In this document: positions 1 to 9,957 of the stretch, one piece after another
How positions within the stretch are numbered: the stretch's first letter is position 1
Layout: each line of letters opens with the position of its first letter
Source of the DNA: Chryseobacterium capnotolerans
Lineage (GTDB): Bacteria; Bacteroidota; Bacteroidia; Flavobacteriales; Weeksellaceae
Reading direction: 5' to 3'
NCBI RefSeq assembly: GCF_021278965.1
Contig: NZ_CP065589.1
Span: 1,369,001 to 1,433,000, forward strand
Length of the DNA stretch: 64,000 bases
Position numbers and translations under genes: made by a program
Notes under the pieces: model-generated
The model's database searches: none
What the model saw: the letters and a program-made list of their open reading frames with translations, nothing else
What the model was told of the DNA's origin: nothing

Positions 1-163
1 CCTCATCCACAAGCTCACCCCAGCTGACGGTAGGAAGGCCTGATTTTTTAGTATTGCAGATCAGCCATATATTTTGAACTGAACGATGGTTTTGCATCAG
101 CCATTCACGCCATTCCTGTCTTGTATTTATTGTAATGGTCTTTTTTTCTAAATCTATTTCCAT
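1..163 (-). CDS. YdeI/OmpD-associated family protein, N-terminal part (runs off the window)
   Basis: The complement of 163-2 starts MEIDLEKKTITINTRQEWRE and continues with a Trp-rich stretch and KSGLPTVSWGELVDE. This matches the start of the YdeI/OmpD-associated family, where a REEWREWL segment is followed by a GxPTxSWDExV motif. Only 54 codons lie in the window; the C-terminus is beyond base 1. The family is widespread and poorly characterised (often labelled bacteriocin-protection or DUF1801-related), so no reaction is proposed. The start ATG follows an AT-rich stretch with no obvious ribosome binding site, as is normal in this group. Confidence 0.7.
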   Translation of the reverse strand, partial: MEIDLEKKTITINTRQEWREWLMQNHRSVQNIWLICNTKKSGLPTVSWGELVDE

Positions 164-382
164 TGTGCTGTTATTTTGCTTTTGTTTTTTGAAAATTCAA
201 TAATCTATGCCATATGCCAGTTAGAATTTACAAAAAACATTATACATGATAAGGATCTTGTTTACTTTATTACAACAAAATTAGCAGTATCAATGACAGC
301 TATGTGTCAGGGGTGAAAAAAAATATTTTATATCCTTCTTTAAAGACATGAAAAATGATTAAGATAAATGTTTTTGAAAAAT

Positions 383-410
383 AAAAGCACCAATATAATC
401 AGTGCTTTTT
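383..410 (-). terminator. Rho-independent terminator after the PhzF-like gene
   Basis: AAAAGCAC and GTGCTTTT form an 8-bp stem around an 11-base loop, with A/T tracts on both sides. It lies about 40 bases past the stop of the leftward PhzF-like gene and can terminate it. Confidence 0.7.
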
Positions 411-451
411 AGGCTCCAAAGAGCTCTCTATGCCTTATAAATAAAATAGTG

Positions 452-1239
452 TTATTCTATCCATAGATGCCCCATCGAATAGGTTTTGGCTTTCCCTGCC
501 ACAATCACTCTTTCATTTTTGTTTTCACAAAAAAGCTGGCCGCCTCTTTCTGAGAGCTGACGGGCAAAAAGCTTATCTTTCCCCAATCTTGATGACCAGA
601 ACGGAATAAGTGAGCAGTGTGCTGAGCCGGTTACGGGATCTTCAAGAATAGATGACTGCGGTGTAAAGTACCTTGAAACAAAATCACTGTCTGTACCTGC
701 AGCAGTTACCACAACCCCGCCCGGATCCAGGTTGAGAAGATCGAAAACAGATCTTTCAACAGTGATCTTTTGATATCTTCCTCAGACTCGTACACAAGAA
801 TATAGTCTCTTGATTTAAAGACCTCTTTAGGCTGAATATTGAGAGATTGAATGATATTATCCGGAAGTACAGAAGGTTCAGGCATTCTTGATGGGAAATC
901 CATATAATAAAATCCGTCTTTTACATCCACAGTTAATTCACCGCTTTTGGTTTCAAAAACGATTCTGCTGTTCGGATAATCTAGGATGGAAGCCAGGCAA
1001 TGAGCAGTGGCAAGGGTAGCATGTCCGCATAGATCCATCTCTATTTCGGGAGTAAACCATCTTAGGTGAATCGTTTCACCATTATCAATAAAGAAAGCAG
1101 TTTCTGCTACAGCATTTTCTCGGGCTATCTTTAAAAGGACTTCATCAGGCAGCCAGTTTTTCAATGGGACAACACATGCAGGATTTCCATGGAAGATCTC
1201 TTCTGTAAACGCATCTATTTGATATAATTCTAACTTCAT
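452..1239 (-). pseudogene. PhzF family phenazine-biosynthesis-like isomerase, frameshifted
   Basis: The N-terminal piece (1239-706) begins MKLELYQIDAFTEEIFHGNP and holds the PhzF features GNPACVV, the catalytic-region Glu in AVAETAFF and the DLCGHATLATAH motif. The C-terminal piece (712-452) has EDPVTGSAHCSLIPFW, the second-half PhzF signature. The two are joined in different frames. Adding one base to the AAAA run at 744-747 gives a continuous protein through FDLLNLDPGGVVVTAAG, about 262 residues, which is the usual family length. PhzF proteins are diaminopimelate-epimerase-fold isomerases; most non-Pseudomonas members have unknown substrates. The break is either a sequencing indel or a recent mutation. 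A terminator follows at 383-410. Confidence 0.8.
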
Positions 1240-1299
1240 GATTGAGAAAATTTAAGGTTGTAATATGGGATTATAAATAATATTTGCTGATGGTAAGCT

Positions 1300-1815
1300 T
1301 TACGATTGTTTTTGCTTTTTAAACACTGAAAAACCATCTGATGATTCCTCTCTTTTCTTTGTTTTTGAAGAGAAAAGAGGGTGGTTGTTCAATAGTTTCA
1401 TGGTAGGTGATTCAAATTTCCAGTTTGGACTTTTATCCAGAAAATAAAAAACAGCGCCATCATTGGTTTCAATTTCGAAAAAATCATCCGAAAATTTATT
1501 CAGCGTATTTCTTACAGGCATATAGGTAATTTCTTTTATTTGCTCAGCAGGATAAGAGATTTTATTGATGATAAGGCCATGATCTGTTAGAAAGACATTG
1601 GCAGGAGGAAGATTTTTTTCCAGCATCCGATATTCTGATAAACAGATAAGCGGGAAAAATATGAAACAGAGAATGGTAGGAAAAATTAAGGTGATAGGAT
1701 CTTCTTCTTGTGTACTTAAAAAATAACAGGCTGTTGTTACTATATGAACGAAAATAATAATCACTCCATACCTGTAAAAGAAGAACTTGAAATAACTGGG
1801 GTTTAATTTTTTCAC
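1300..1815 (-). CDS. Hypothetical two-helix membrane protein
   Basis: The 171-residue protein starts MKKLNPSYFKFFFYRYG. Residues about 14-33 and 40-60 are two hydrophobic helices separated by a short acidic loop (TQEEDP), followed by a soluble part with alternating beta-like segments (GLIINKISYPAEQIKEITYMP, DDFFEIETNDGAVFYFLDK), an arrangement seen in small bacterial PH-like membrane proteins. The C-terminus is Lys/Ser rich. No catalytic motif is visible and I do not recognise a named family. It is a stand-alone leftward gene between the PhzF-like locus and the pentose phosphate operon. Confidence 0.6.
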   Translation of the reverse strand: MKKLNPSYFKFFFYRYGVIIIFVHIVTTACYFLSTQEEDPITLIFPTILCFIFFPLICLSEYRMLEKNLPPANVFLTDHGLIINKISYPAEQIKEITYMPVRNTLNKFSDDFFEIETNDGAVFYFLDKSPNWKFESPTMKLLNNHPLFSSKTKKREESSDGFSVFKKQKQS

Positions 1816-2020
1816 GAATAATAATAGTGTTTGGTTTTCATAGCCATGGAGGCAGAAATGTATTTTGTTTTATAAAAATACAAAAGTTTGTCCTAATATT
1901 TATATTGATGTTTTTCAGTATTTAAAATTATTTAAGCTATTTTATGCATTATTTTAAAGGAATGGTGGAAAACTTGTTTTGAAAAAGTAGCGTTCTTTTC
2001 TAATGATTTGTTTATACATA

Positions 2021-2050
2021 AAAATCACCACTTATTTAAAGTGGTGATTT
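2021..2050 (-). terminator. Terminator after gnd-zwf-pgl
   Basis: AATCACCAC and GTGGTGATT form a perfect 9-bp stem around TTATTTAAA, with a T tract on the leftward strand. It lies ~60 bases beyond the pgl stop. Nearly the same stem recurs at 5901-5930 on the other side of the operon. Confidence 0.75.
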
Positions 2051-2108
2051 AGTATTTTGTTTGGCCAAGACTGTATGACCTTAATCAGTTTTATGAAAAT
2101 GGATAAGA

Positions 2109-2819
2109 TTAAGTGCCTGCTTCTTCGTCAGTAAAAATCTGAACGCTGGCTTTCTTTTCAATTAACTGAAGCGGGTACAGTTTCGGATTATATTCTCCGT
2201 TTAAAACTTCATTCAGAGCATGCTTTTTAGAAGCACCGAATGTAACAATCAAAATATTGTCAGCTTTATTGATGATAGGCTCTGTCAAAGTAATTCTGAA
2301 CATTTCCTGAGGTTTCAGATAATAAGCAGCCACCCATTTTTCTTTTTCATCCAGAATCGCTTCTCCCGGAAATAAAGATGCTGTATGACCATCATCACCC
2401 ATTCCTAAAAGGATGAAATCAAAAACACCTTCTTCACCTAAAACGGTTCTGATTTGTGCTTCATATTCTTTAGCATAATCTTCAGGTTCGATTCCATCTT
2501 TATACATTGGGAAAATCTGATCTTTATTCACTGGTACTTTATCTAAAAGTGTTTCCAGGGTCATCTTGAAATTACTCTTTTCATCATCCAGCGAAACCCA
2601 TCTTTCATCTACCCAGAAAATATAGACTTTGCTCCAATCTATTTTATCTGCATATTGCGAAGTGGCCAATAAGCTGAAAATGGCTTTGGGAGAAGAGCCG
2701 CCGCTCACGGCTGCTACAAACTTCCCATGTTTTTGAATAGATTGTTCTGAAAGCTCCACAAATGTATCTGCCGCTTTTTGATATAAAGTATCTAGTGTAT
2801 TAAAGATTGTGATATTCAT
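2109..2819 (-). CDS. pgl: 6-phosphogluconolactonase
   Basis: Hydrolyses 6-phosphogluconolactone to 6-phosphogluconate, the second step of the oxidative pentose phosphate pathway, in the cytoplasm. The protein (236 aa from MNITIFNTLD) has the SugarP-isomerase-fold signatures SGGSSPKAIF near the N-terminus, FWVDERWV in the middle and GMGDDGHTASLFPG in the second half. An ATG ten codons upstream would overlap the zwf stop; I prefer the ATG at 2819 because the extra residues do not fit the family start and a 20-base spacing to zwf results. It is the last gene of gnd-zwf-pgl and is followed by a strong terminator. Confidence 0.93.
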   Translation of the reverse strand: MNITIFNTLDTLYQKAADTFVELSEQSIQKHGKFVAAVSGGSSPKAIFSLLATSQYADKIDWSKVYIFWVDERWVSLDDEKSNFKMTLETLLDKVPVNKDQIFPMYKDGIEPEDYAKEYEAQIRTVLGEEGVFDFILLGMGDDGHTASLFPGEAILDEKEKWVAAYYLKPQEMFRITLTEPIINKADNILIVTFGASKKHALNEVLNGEYNPKLYPLQLIEKKASVQIFTDEEAGT

Positions 2820-2839
2820 TTTTATTTCTTCGTTAAATT

Positions 2840-4321
2840 CTAAACCCACTCATGTCCTTGTCTTTCCACCAAAGTATTGCTGTCGTCAGGTCCCCAGCTT
2901 CCTGCATCGTAATTAGGGAAGGAAGGATCTTTGGTGGTTTCCCACGTTTCCTGAATCGTTTTTACAACATCCCAGGCTTCTTCTACCTGATCAGAACGCA
3001 TAAACAAGGTGAGATCACCTGCAAGTGCCTCTAAAAGAAGGGTTTCGTAAGCTTCAGGAGTGTCTGTCTGACAGGCAAAATTATCAAAAATCATTTCTAC
3101 CGGCTTCAATTCTAATGAAAGTCCCGGTTTTTTAGACATAAACTGTAACCTTATATCCATTTGTGGCTGAATGTTAATAATCAGTCGGTTAGCGGACAAA
3201 GGGGATGAGCTTTCTGAAAATGTAGAATGAGGAAGAGGTTTAAACTGAATGGTGATATAAGAATGTTTCTCTTTCATTCTCTTTCCGGTACGTACATAGA
3301 AAGGAACGTTTTCCCATCGATGGTTATCCAGATAAAACTTAATAGCAACGAATGTTTCTGTATTGGAATCAGCGGCAATTCCTTCTTCCTGGCGGTAGCC
3401 GTTTACTTTGACTCCGTTTACTTTTCCTTTTCCATACTGACCCCGAACCGCATAATGATCTACTTTATCTGATGAAATTCTGCGGATTGATTTTAAAACA
3501 TCCACTTTACGATCCCTGATCTCTCCAGACTCCAATGAAACTGGTGGTTCCATGGCTACCATACAGAGGATTTGGAGAAGGTGGTTCTGAATCATATCGC
3601 GCAAAGCCCCTGTCTGCTCATAAAAGCTGGCTCTTGTTTCTACCCCTACTTCTTCTGCAACGGTAATCTGAACCGACTCTATATGCCTGTGATTCCATAA
3701 AGGTTCAAAAATTGAATTTCCGAATCTGAATGCTAAAATATTCTGAACCGTTTCTTTTCCCAGATAGTGGTCGATACGGTAAATCTGTTCTTCCTGGAAG
3801 GTTTGTGAAAGAAGAGTATTAAGTTCTATGGCAGACTCTTTATTGTGACCAAAAGGTTTTTCTATAATAATTCGATCTTTTGAAGGATCGGAAGCGATAG
3901 AAGTATTCTTAATATGATTTGAAATGACGGATACAAAGTTCGGTGCAATGGAAAGGTAAAATAATCTATTCCCTCTCACTCCGTATACTTTGTCGAAATT
4001 TTCTAATTTATGATAAAGTTTTTGATAAGAATCTTCTTCATCCAGCTGATGCTGAAAGTAGCTGATGTGCGCCTGAAAACCTGCCCAATCTTCTTGGGTT
4101 ACCGTTTTTCTTGAAAAGCTTTCCAGGTTTTCTTTAATATAAGCTCTGAATTTTTCATCCGTATTTTCAGCTCTTCCCAACGCTAAAATATTAAAGCCTT
4201 TGGGCATTCTGCCATCAATATATAAATTGTAAAATGCAGGAAAAAGCTTTCTTTTTGCCAAATCTCCTGTTGCACCAAAAATAACAATTGTGGTTGGATG
4301 CAGGATTGTATTGTCGCTCAT
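2840..4321 (-). CDS. zwf: Glucose-6-phosphate 1-dehydrogenase
   Basis: Oxidises glucose-6-phosphate to 6-phosphogluconolactone with NADP+. The 493-residue length is typical. The N-terminal Rossmann motif [15 protein letters not shown] (residues 16-30) binds the cofactor, and RIDHYLGKE (about 180-188) is the active-site signature containing the substrate-binding His and Lys. [13 protein letters not shown] also fits the family. The gene lies 9 bases after gnd and 20 bases before the chosen pgl start, so the three genes form one operon making NADPH and pentose phosphates. No frameshift or missing motif. Confidence 0.96.
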   Translation of the reverse strand: MSDNTILHPTTIVIFGATGDLAKRKLFPAFYNLYIDGRMPKGFNILALGRAENTDEKFRAYIKENLESFSRKTVTQEDWAGFQAHISYFQHQLDEEDSYQKLYHKLENFDKVYGVRGNRLFYLSIAPNFVSVISNHIKNTSIASDPSKDRIIIEKPFGHNKESAIELNTLLSQTFQEEQIYRIDHYLGKETVQNILAFRFGNSIFEPLWNHRHIESVQITVAEEVGVETRASFYEQTGALRDMIQNHLLQILCMVAMEPPVSLESGEIRDRKVDVLKSIRRISSDKVDHYAVRGQYGKGKVNGVKVNGYRQEEGIAADSNTETFVAIKFYLDNHRWENVPFYVRTGKRMKEKHSYITIQFKPLPHSTFSESSSPLSANRLIINIQPQMDIRLQFMSKKPGLSLELKPVEMIFDNFACQTDTPEAYETLLLEALAGDLTLFMRSDQVEEAWDVVKTIQETWETTKDPSFPNYDAGSWGPDDSNTLVERQGHEWV

Positions 4322-4330
4322 TTTCCGGAT

Positions 4331-5749
4331 TTATTTATTTAGGTTTTGCCATGAAGTGTGAAAGACTCCTTCTCTGTCTGTTCTTTGGTAAGTGTGTGCT
4401 CCAAAATAATCACGCTGAGCCTGAAGTAGGTTTATAGGTAATGATTCTGTGGTATAGGCTTCGAAATACCCTAAAGCGGATTGTATTCCTATGCTTGGAA
4501 TTCCGTTTGATGCAGCAAAAGAAGCTATTTTTCTTAATGAAGAAATTTTTTCTTTTACGATTTCTGAAATTCCCTGGTCTAATAGAATATTAGATAAATT
4601 CTGATCTTTAGAATATGCAGAATAGAATTTTTCTAATAAAACGGAACGGATGATACATCCACCTCTCCATATTTTAACAACATCTTTTAAAGGAATTTCA
4701 AATTGATATTCTTCAGAGGCTTTTACCAATAATGCCAACCCTTGGGCATAACTGATTAAAGTTGCTAAATAAAGCGCATCACCCACTTCTTTGATAAACA
4801 ATTCTATATTTTCCGGAGTGGTTATTTCTTCTTTTGGATATAATTGAGAAGCTTTCACTCTCTCTTCTTTATAAGCTGATATAATTCTGGAAGTTACCGC
4901 AACATCAATGGTTGGAATAGAAACACCAATTTCCATAGCCTGCTCAGAAGTCCATTTCCCTGTTCCTTTTGCACCGGCTTTGTCTAAAATTTGATCCACA
5001 AGAAAACCATCTGTTAGATCATCTTTTTGCTGGAAAATATCTCTTGTGATTTCAATAAGGAAAGAATTCATTTCACCCTCATTCCATGTTTTGAACACTT
5101 CATAAAGCTGATTATTGTTCAGATTGGCTCCTTTTCTCAACAAATCGTAAGCCTCGCTGATCAACTGCATGATGGCATATTCGATCCCATTGTGAACCAT
5201 CTTTACATAGTTTCCTGCAGAACTTTTACCCATGTAAGCGGTACAGGCTTCACCGTTAACTTTTGCTGCAATTAATTCCAACATAGGTTTTAGCAGGTTA
5301 AAAGCTTCCAGATCACCACCAGGCATAATGCTGGGTCCTCTTCTTGCACCTTGCTCGCCTCCTGAAACGCCCATCCCCATAAAATGCAGGTTTTGGGATG
5401 CTAAATCAGCAATGCGTCTTTCAGTATCTTTGAAATAAGAATTCCCCGCATCAACTACAATGTCTTTCGGGCTGAGAAGTGGTGTAATGCTTTCCAGAAC
5501 AGCATCTACAGGTTTTCCCGCGGGAACCATTAAAATAATTTTTCTCGGACTCTCCAAAACGGAGATAAACTCTTCCAGAGAAGCTGTTCCCTTCACTGAA
5601 GTTCCTGGAGTTGCTCCCTGATGAAGTTCTTTTACTTTTTCCTCATCCAAATCGAATCCTGCTGTAGAAAAACCGTTATCGGCAATATTATAAAGCAGAT
5701 TTCTTCCCATGACTCCGAGACCGATGACCCCGTAATTGTACTTTTCCAT
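4331..5749 (-). CDS. gnd: 6-phosphogluconate dehydrogenase, decarboxylating
   Basis: Converts 6-phosphogluconate to ribulose-5-phosphate, CO2 and NADPH. The 472-residue protein has the N-terminal NADP motif VIGLGVMGRNLLYNIAD, the substrate-binding GVSGGEQGARRGPSIMPGG (around 130-148) and the ILDKAGAKGTGKWT motif near residue 255 that marks the family. Length matches the long (about 470-residue) dimeric form. It is the first gene of the leftward gnd-zwf-pgl operon; the gene order puts the last oxidative enzyme first. Confidence 0.96.
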   Translation of the reverse strand: MEKYNYGVIGLGVMGRNLLYNIADNGFSTAGFDLDEEKVKELHQGATPGTSVKGTASLEEFISVLESPRKIILMVPAGKPVDAVLESITPLLSPKDIVVDAGNSYFKDTERRIADLASQNLHFMGMGVSGGEQGARRGPSIMPGGDLEAFNLLKPMLELIAAKVNGEACTAYMGKSSAGNYVKMVHNGIEYAIMQLISEAYDLLRKGANLNNNQLYEVFKTWNEGEMNSFLIEITRDIFQQKDDLTDGFLVDQILDKAGAKGTGKWTSEQAMEIGVSIPTIDVAVTSRIISAYKEERVKASQLYPKEEITTPENIELFIKEVGDALYLATLISYAQGLALLVKASEEYQFEIPLKDVVKIWRGGCIIRSVLLEKFYSAYSKDQNLSNILLDQGISEIVKEKISSLRKIASFAASNGIPSIGIQSALGYFEAYTTESLPINLLQAQRDYFGAHTYQRTDREGVFHTSWQNLNK

Positions 5750-5898
5750 TCTTATCTTATTTTAAGATTTATTTTATTTTTACAAGTCAAATTTACGGAA
5801 ATGCACAGCAGTAAAAAAAATATCTGAAATTTTCTTTCAATCGCTGTAGTAGTTATCATCAACTGAAAAGATTATAAACAATGAAAATACATTGATAA

Positions 5899-5936
5899 AA
5901 AAATCACCACTTTATATAAAATGGTGATTTTTTTTG
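5899..5936. terminator. Terminator between gnd and the surface-protein gene
   Basis: AAATCACCA (5901-5909) and TGGTGATTT (5922-5930) form a 9-bp stem with A and T tracts on both sides, so it can work in both directions. The leftward surface-protein gene ends at 5993, so terminating that gene is the likely role. The stem sequence is almost the same as the one at 2021-2050. Confidence 0.7.
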
Positions 5937-5992
5937 TGTTAATAGAAATTTTGCCTGATAAATGTAAATGAGGGCTTTTAGCTTTTGTATTA

Positions 5993-7390
5993 CTATTCTA
6001 ATCGCACTATATTAATAATGAAAGGAGCTGCAATATTTGTGGAACTCGGGGTTGATCCAAAAGAAAGTGCCTGGAATGATAGAACCTGGCCTGCGTTCAT
6101 CTTTAACAACGTCGAGTTTGTACAGGTAATAAATGATGGGGCTCCATTTTTTTCAGGGAGAGGAACTTTGGTACTTGTAAATGACTGCTGGATTCCGTTT
6201 AAGCTGATTTGAGCATATCCTGTATATCCATCTCCATCGTCTTCGCTTGCATCTCTTTGAGGGTAATTAATCATAAAATCTACCTTATATAAACCGGTTG
6301 CATTGGCTGTAAAAGTATTTCCTGACATTTCGCTCAGATTATCAAAAGTCTTTGCGGAAGTTGCTGCATTGGTAAAAGTATTATTTAAGGTGATTATTGC
6401 TGTGCCAGTACCTCTTGCTGCACTTACGTTGGATGAAGTGCGTAATTGTACAACACCAGTACTGTTTACAGCTAAACTTCCTACAGGACTTGACGCTCCC
6501 TGCAGTCCTTCCAGTCTTAAAGGGTTTGTAGCGTTGATGTGAAGTTTATTCGTTGCAGAGGAAGTTCCTACACCTATATTTCCGGTGATCGGATTGATTC
6601 TCATTCTTTCAATCAACCCTCCACCCACAGAGTTTCCGATATAGAAATCTTCTTCTGAACCGTTGATTAATGTGGAACCCGAACGAACGGACCCTAAAGC
6701 CCAGTTGGCACCTCCTGAAGAAGGCCCGCTATTGGTAAAACCCAGTAATGAATAATTTCCCGTAGCTAAAGCAGAAGTATTTCTTAATGATAAAATTCCA
6801 TATTGGTTGGTTCCGGATGCAGCATCAATCAAATTATATCTGTTGGAGGATGGAGTGGTGGAAACTACATGCAAACGTGTTTCGGGAGACGCTGTTCCCA
6901 ACCCGATTCTGTGATTGGCTGCATCCACTGAAAAAGTAGTTCCATCAACAGAAAAACCATTAATAGCGGTAGAGGTAAAGGCTAATGTATTGGCATCCTG
7001 TGTTACGACTCTGTTTCCGGTAAGATTTCCGTCAGTATTGTAAATATTTGTTGTGATTGCTATCCATTGAAATCCTGTGAAATAGTGATATCCTGTGTTA
7101 TGAATGCTGCCTACCTGTGCGATACTGGGGACAAACCCGGCTGGGGTAATAATGTCTGTGATATAAACAATGGCACCTATCTGGTCGCTTCCATACGTTC
7201 CGAAATCTTTTGCGGCTAATTGCTGTTTAGAAACTCTTGGCGGTAGAAGACCATCTTTCATATGAGGGTTTGTACTTCCTGTAACATCTAATGTTGCATG
7301 GGGAGTGTCGGTATTAATCCCTATCTGTGCAAATGTGGTTGCAGCTATTGCACACAAAGCGATCAAGGAATAAAATTTCTTAGCTTTCAT
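5993..7390 (-). CDS. Secreted surface protein with C1q/TNF-like C-terminal domain
   Basis: 465 residues. A clear signal peptide (MKAKKFYSLIALCAIAATTFAQ) is followed by the flavobacterial module IGINTDTPHATLDVTGS...LLPPRVSKQQLA...GTYGSDQIGAIVYITD, which also begins the protein at 26353-27570. The middle (about 150-310) has repeats of the type RIGLGTASPETRLHV and NIGVGTSSATNKLHI, as in tail-fibre and trimeric adhesin-like stalks. The last 140 residues (FTANATGLYKVDFMINYP...VLSFQAL) read as a beta-jelly-roll of the C1q/TNF type. I infer an exported, surface-exposed, probably trimeric protein; there is no T9SS C-terminal sorting domain that I can recognise. Alone in its transcription unit. Confidence 0.75.
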   Translation of the reverse strand: MKAKKFYSLIALCAIAATTFAQIGINTDTPHATLDVTGSTNPHMKDGLLPPRVSKQQLAAKDFGTYGSDQIGAIVYITDIITPAGFVPSIAQVGSIHNTGYHYFTGFQWIAITTNIYNTDGNLTGNRVVTQDANTLAFTSTAINGFSVDGTTFSVDAANHRIGLGTASPETRLHVVSTTPSSNRYNLIDAASGTNQYGILSLRNTSALATGNYSLLGFTNSGPSSGGANWALGSVRSGSTLINGSEEDFYIGNSVGGGLIERMRINPITGNIGVGTSSATNKLHINATNPLRLEGLQGASSPVGSLAVNSTGVVQLRTSSNVSAARGTGTAIITLNNTFTNAATSAKTFDNLSEMSGNTFTANATGLYKVDFMINYPQRDASEDDGDGYTGYAQISLNGIQQSFTSTKVPLPEKNGAPSFITCTNSTLLKMNAGQVLSFQALSFGSTPSSTNIAAPFIINIVRLE

Positions 7391-7734
7391 GTTATCGGTT
7401 ATTAGTTTGTAGTTTTTATGATTTTTTTAAATAAATGATTTATTTCATTAGATTGTGATAAATAAAAGGCCTATTATAAATCGTAAATCAGATGCACAAA
7501 CATATTTCAATTTTCAGTTTTATCATTACGTATAAATACTGCATTTTATGAAAAAGTGTTTTCCAGAGCAGAGCAGGCATTACTTATATTGCAGAATGTA
7601 GGTGATTGATAATTATTTTTAGTGTTTTTTTTGCAATTTCATTTATGTCTTTTGTTTTGTGCTTTTCTTTTTAATTTAGTAAATAGAATATTGTTATTTG
7701 AACTAGATTCACATAAATTTAATAGCTAAAAAAG
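7391..7734. other. Intergenic region between divergent genes
   Basis: 344 bases of very AT-rich DNA between the leftward surface-protein gene and the rightward AraC-type gene. It must hold both promoters. I see no ORF, hairpin or repeat that I can support. Confidence 0.5.
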
Positions 7735-8559
7735 ATGACCATAAAAATCTATAGACCTGAAGACCCCATGCTAAAAAAATATATTGAATGCTATTATATC
7801 CTAGAACAAACTTCAGAAGAATCCCCAGCTGCTTATTTTACTTTTCCGAGCATCTATACCATTGTCACCATTAGCGAAAACACAAAAACTCTGGCCACCA
7901 AAAACAAAATAACGACCAGATACTGCTCATCCGAACCCATTGAAACCAACCTGGTAAGTAATTTTAATGAGCCGGTACTGGTCAGCTATGAAGGCAGAAT
8001 CAATGAAGTTACGACTTATTTCAAGCCGTTGGGAATCAATTCATTTATACCGAATAATTTAAAAGACTACTCGGAAGGAAGCTTTCCTGATTTTAGTCCA
8101 TATGAGGATTACAAAGAAACCATGGCAGCCATTCTTTCCATAAAAGATCCGTCTGAAAAGATCCGTGCGATAGAATTGTACTGGCTTTCAAAATTTCGTC
8201 CGTTTGAGAATGCCTTGTTAACAGAGGTCTTGACCGAAATGCTGGATACAAGTAAAACAGATCAATCTATGACCCAGTTATCTTATACAACAGGCCGGTC
8301 ACGAACAACAATAAATAAGCATTTTGATCAGCATATTTGTAAAACGCCCTCCGAATTCAAAAAGATTATCAGATTCAGAGCTGCCATTCAAAGCCAGATT
8401 GACGATAAAAATAGAATAGGATTGTCTTATACTGTGGATTATTTTGACCAGTCACACATGATAAGAGATTTTAAAAAGCTAACAGGTTTTACCCCAAAAG
8501 TGTTTTTTTCGAAAGCATCGACCCTTGAGAAAGGTCTCATAAAATGGATGTTTATTTAG
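7735..8559 (+). CDS. AraC family transcriptional regulator (DUF6597-type sensor domain)
   Basis: 274 residues. The N-terminal ~130 residues (YRPEDPMLKKYIECYYIL..., FPSIYTIVTISEN, VSYEGRINEVTTYFKPLGINSF) match the DUF6597-like cupin sensor domain found in front of AraC domains. The C-terminal ~100 residues hold two helix-turn-helix motifs: the first around MTQLSYTTGRSRTTINKHFDQH, the second ending TVDYFDQSHMIRDFKKLTGFTPKVFF, with the conserved DQSHxxRxFKxxxGxTP signature. It stands 75 bases before the serine hydrolase gene on the same strand, which is a plausible target, though the link is inference. Confidence 0.88.
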   Translation: MTIKIYRPEDPMLKKYIECYYILEQTSEESPAAYFTFPSIYTIVTISENTKTLATKNKITTRYCSSEPIETNLVSNFNEPVLVSYEGRINEVTTYFKPLGINSFIPNNLKDYSEGSFPDFSPYEDYKETMAAILSIKDPSEKIRAIELYWLSKFRPFENALLTEVLTEMLDTSKTDQSMTQLSYTTGRSRTTINKHFDQHICKTPSEFKKIIRFRAAIQSQIDDKNRIGLSYTVDYFDQSHMIRDFKKLTGFTPKVFFSKASTLEKGLIKWMFI

Positions 8560-8634
8560 TGGGTTTACAAAAATACAATGATGGTTATTGATTAAGTGGT
8601 AACATTGTGATCTAATAATACATTCAATAAGTTT

Positions 8635-9933
8635 ATGAAGCTAGTTCTAATCATCCTGTTATTCCCAACTCTCATTTTCGGGCAAAAAAATGTGGCCGCT
8701 AATCTCGCAAAATATATGCAGGCTCAGGTTGAAGTTAATCATTTTAGTGGAGCTGTCCTTGTGACAAAAGACGGTAGGGTGTTGCTAAAAAAAGCATATG
8801 GTTGGGCAGATTACGAATGGAATATTAAAAACACCATAGATACTAAATTTCAGCTGGCCTCAGTAACCAAACAATTTACCGCTGCAGCTATCCTTCTATT
8901 GGTTGAAAAAGGCAAACTGTCCCTTGATGATAAACTGAGTAAATTTTTTCCAGATTACCCTAAGGCTGATAGTGTTACAGTTCATATGCTATTATCGCAT
9001 ACTTCAGGGCTGGCTATGGGTTTTAAAGAAATAGCCTTAAGTTCGATGGATAAAGAGTCTGCCTATGCTGAAATAAAGAAAATACCTTATGAATTCTCTC
9101 CCGGAACGAAAAGCGGATACAGTAATATTGGCTATTATTTATTGGCTAAAATCATTGAAAAAGTATCAGGGGAGAAGTATGCCGTTTTCTTAAAGAAGAA
9201 TATATTTGAAAAAGCCGGAATGAAGAATACGGGCGTCAGTAATAATGAGTCGGTAGTTGAAAAAAAAGCAAAGGCTTACTGCCATACAGAAAACGGGCTT
9301 ATTCATAATCCCTATATCAATTGGGAGATTAATGTTGGCCATGATGGCGTTTATTCTACTGTTGAAGATCTGGCTTTATGGGATAACGCTTTATATGGAA
9401 CAAGTGTTCTTTCTGATCAGATGAAAAAACGAATGTTTAAGCCTTATGGCACTGAAAACTGGGGATATGGCTTTATCATCAATCCGTTTTATAATCACGG
9501 ACATCAGTTGATTGCCCATGACGGAGGCTTTTTTGGTACCATGACTTCTTTTAACCGATTTACGGATGATAAGCTTTTTGTGACTGTACTTTCTAATAAC
9601 GAATCATTTTCTCATATTATAAGTTATGGACTTGCTGCTATTGCATTGGGAAAAGAGGTAGAACTTCCTTACAAACACCTCCGAGTTGAAATAGACCCAG
9701 GTTTATACGATCAATATGTCGGGCAATATGATACAATTGACATATTGAAAATGGATGGTAAACTTTATTTCAACAATATAGAAATGGAACTCATTCCAGA
9801 GTCTAAAACCAAATTTTTCAGAGCGGATAATCATGACAGGACCATAGAATTTATCCCGGACAGCACGGGGCTTTACAAGTCGATAATTTTGACAAAAGGC
9901 GGGGTGAAAGAAGTTGTAAAAAGAAGTAAATAG
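8635..9933 (+). CDS. Secreted serine hydrolase, class C beta-lactamase family
   Basis: 432 residues with a signal peptide (MKLVLIILLFPTLIFGQ). The beta-lactamase/D-peptidase fold is shown by the S-x-x-K motif SVTKQF near residue 79 (nucleophile Ser and general-base Lys), the Y-x-N motif in SGYSNIGYYLLAKIIE around residue 160, and HDGGFFGTM near 293 in place of the KTG box. The last ~100 residues (YDQYVGQYD...) form the small beta-barrel tail common in esterase-like members. Exported to the periplasm or surface. Likely an esterase or D-aminopeptidase rather than an antibiotic-resistance enzyme; substrate unknown. A terminator follows. Confidence 0.88.
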   Translation: MKLVLIILLFPTLIFGQKNVAANLAKYMQAQVEVNHFSGAVLVTKDGRVLLKKAYGWADYEWNIKNTIDTKFQLASVTKQFTAAAILLLVEKGKLSLDDKLSKFFPDYPKADSVTVHMLLSHTSGLAMGFKEIALSSMDKESAYAEIKKIPYEFSPGTKSGYSNIGYYLLAKIIEKVSGEKYAVFLKKNIFEKAGMKNTGVSNNESVVEKKAKAYCHTENGLIHNPYINWEINVGHDGVYSTVEDLALWDNALYGTSVLSDQMKKRMFKPYGTENWGYGFIINPFYNHGHQLIAHDGGFFGTMTSFNRFTDDKLFVTVLSNNESFSHIISYGLAAIALGKEVELPYKHLRVEIDPGLYDQYVGQYDTIDILKMDGKLYFNNIEMELIPESKTKFFRADNHDRTIEFIPDSTGLYKSIILTKGGVKEVVKRSK

Positions 9934-9957
9934 CCACAATTTTTTTGATATCATATA

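Noticed and set aside
2021..2050. Short palindrome as an operator for the pentose phosphate operon
   Set aside because: It lies past the last gene, with a T tract, so terminator is the better reading.
7735..8559. Possible operon of AraC gene and serine hydrolase as a beta-lactamase resistance unit
   Set aside because: The hydrolase has the S-x-x-K and Y-x-N motifs but no KTG and a typical esterase tail; resistance is not supported.
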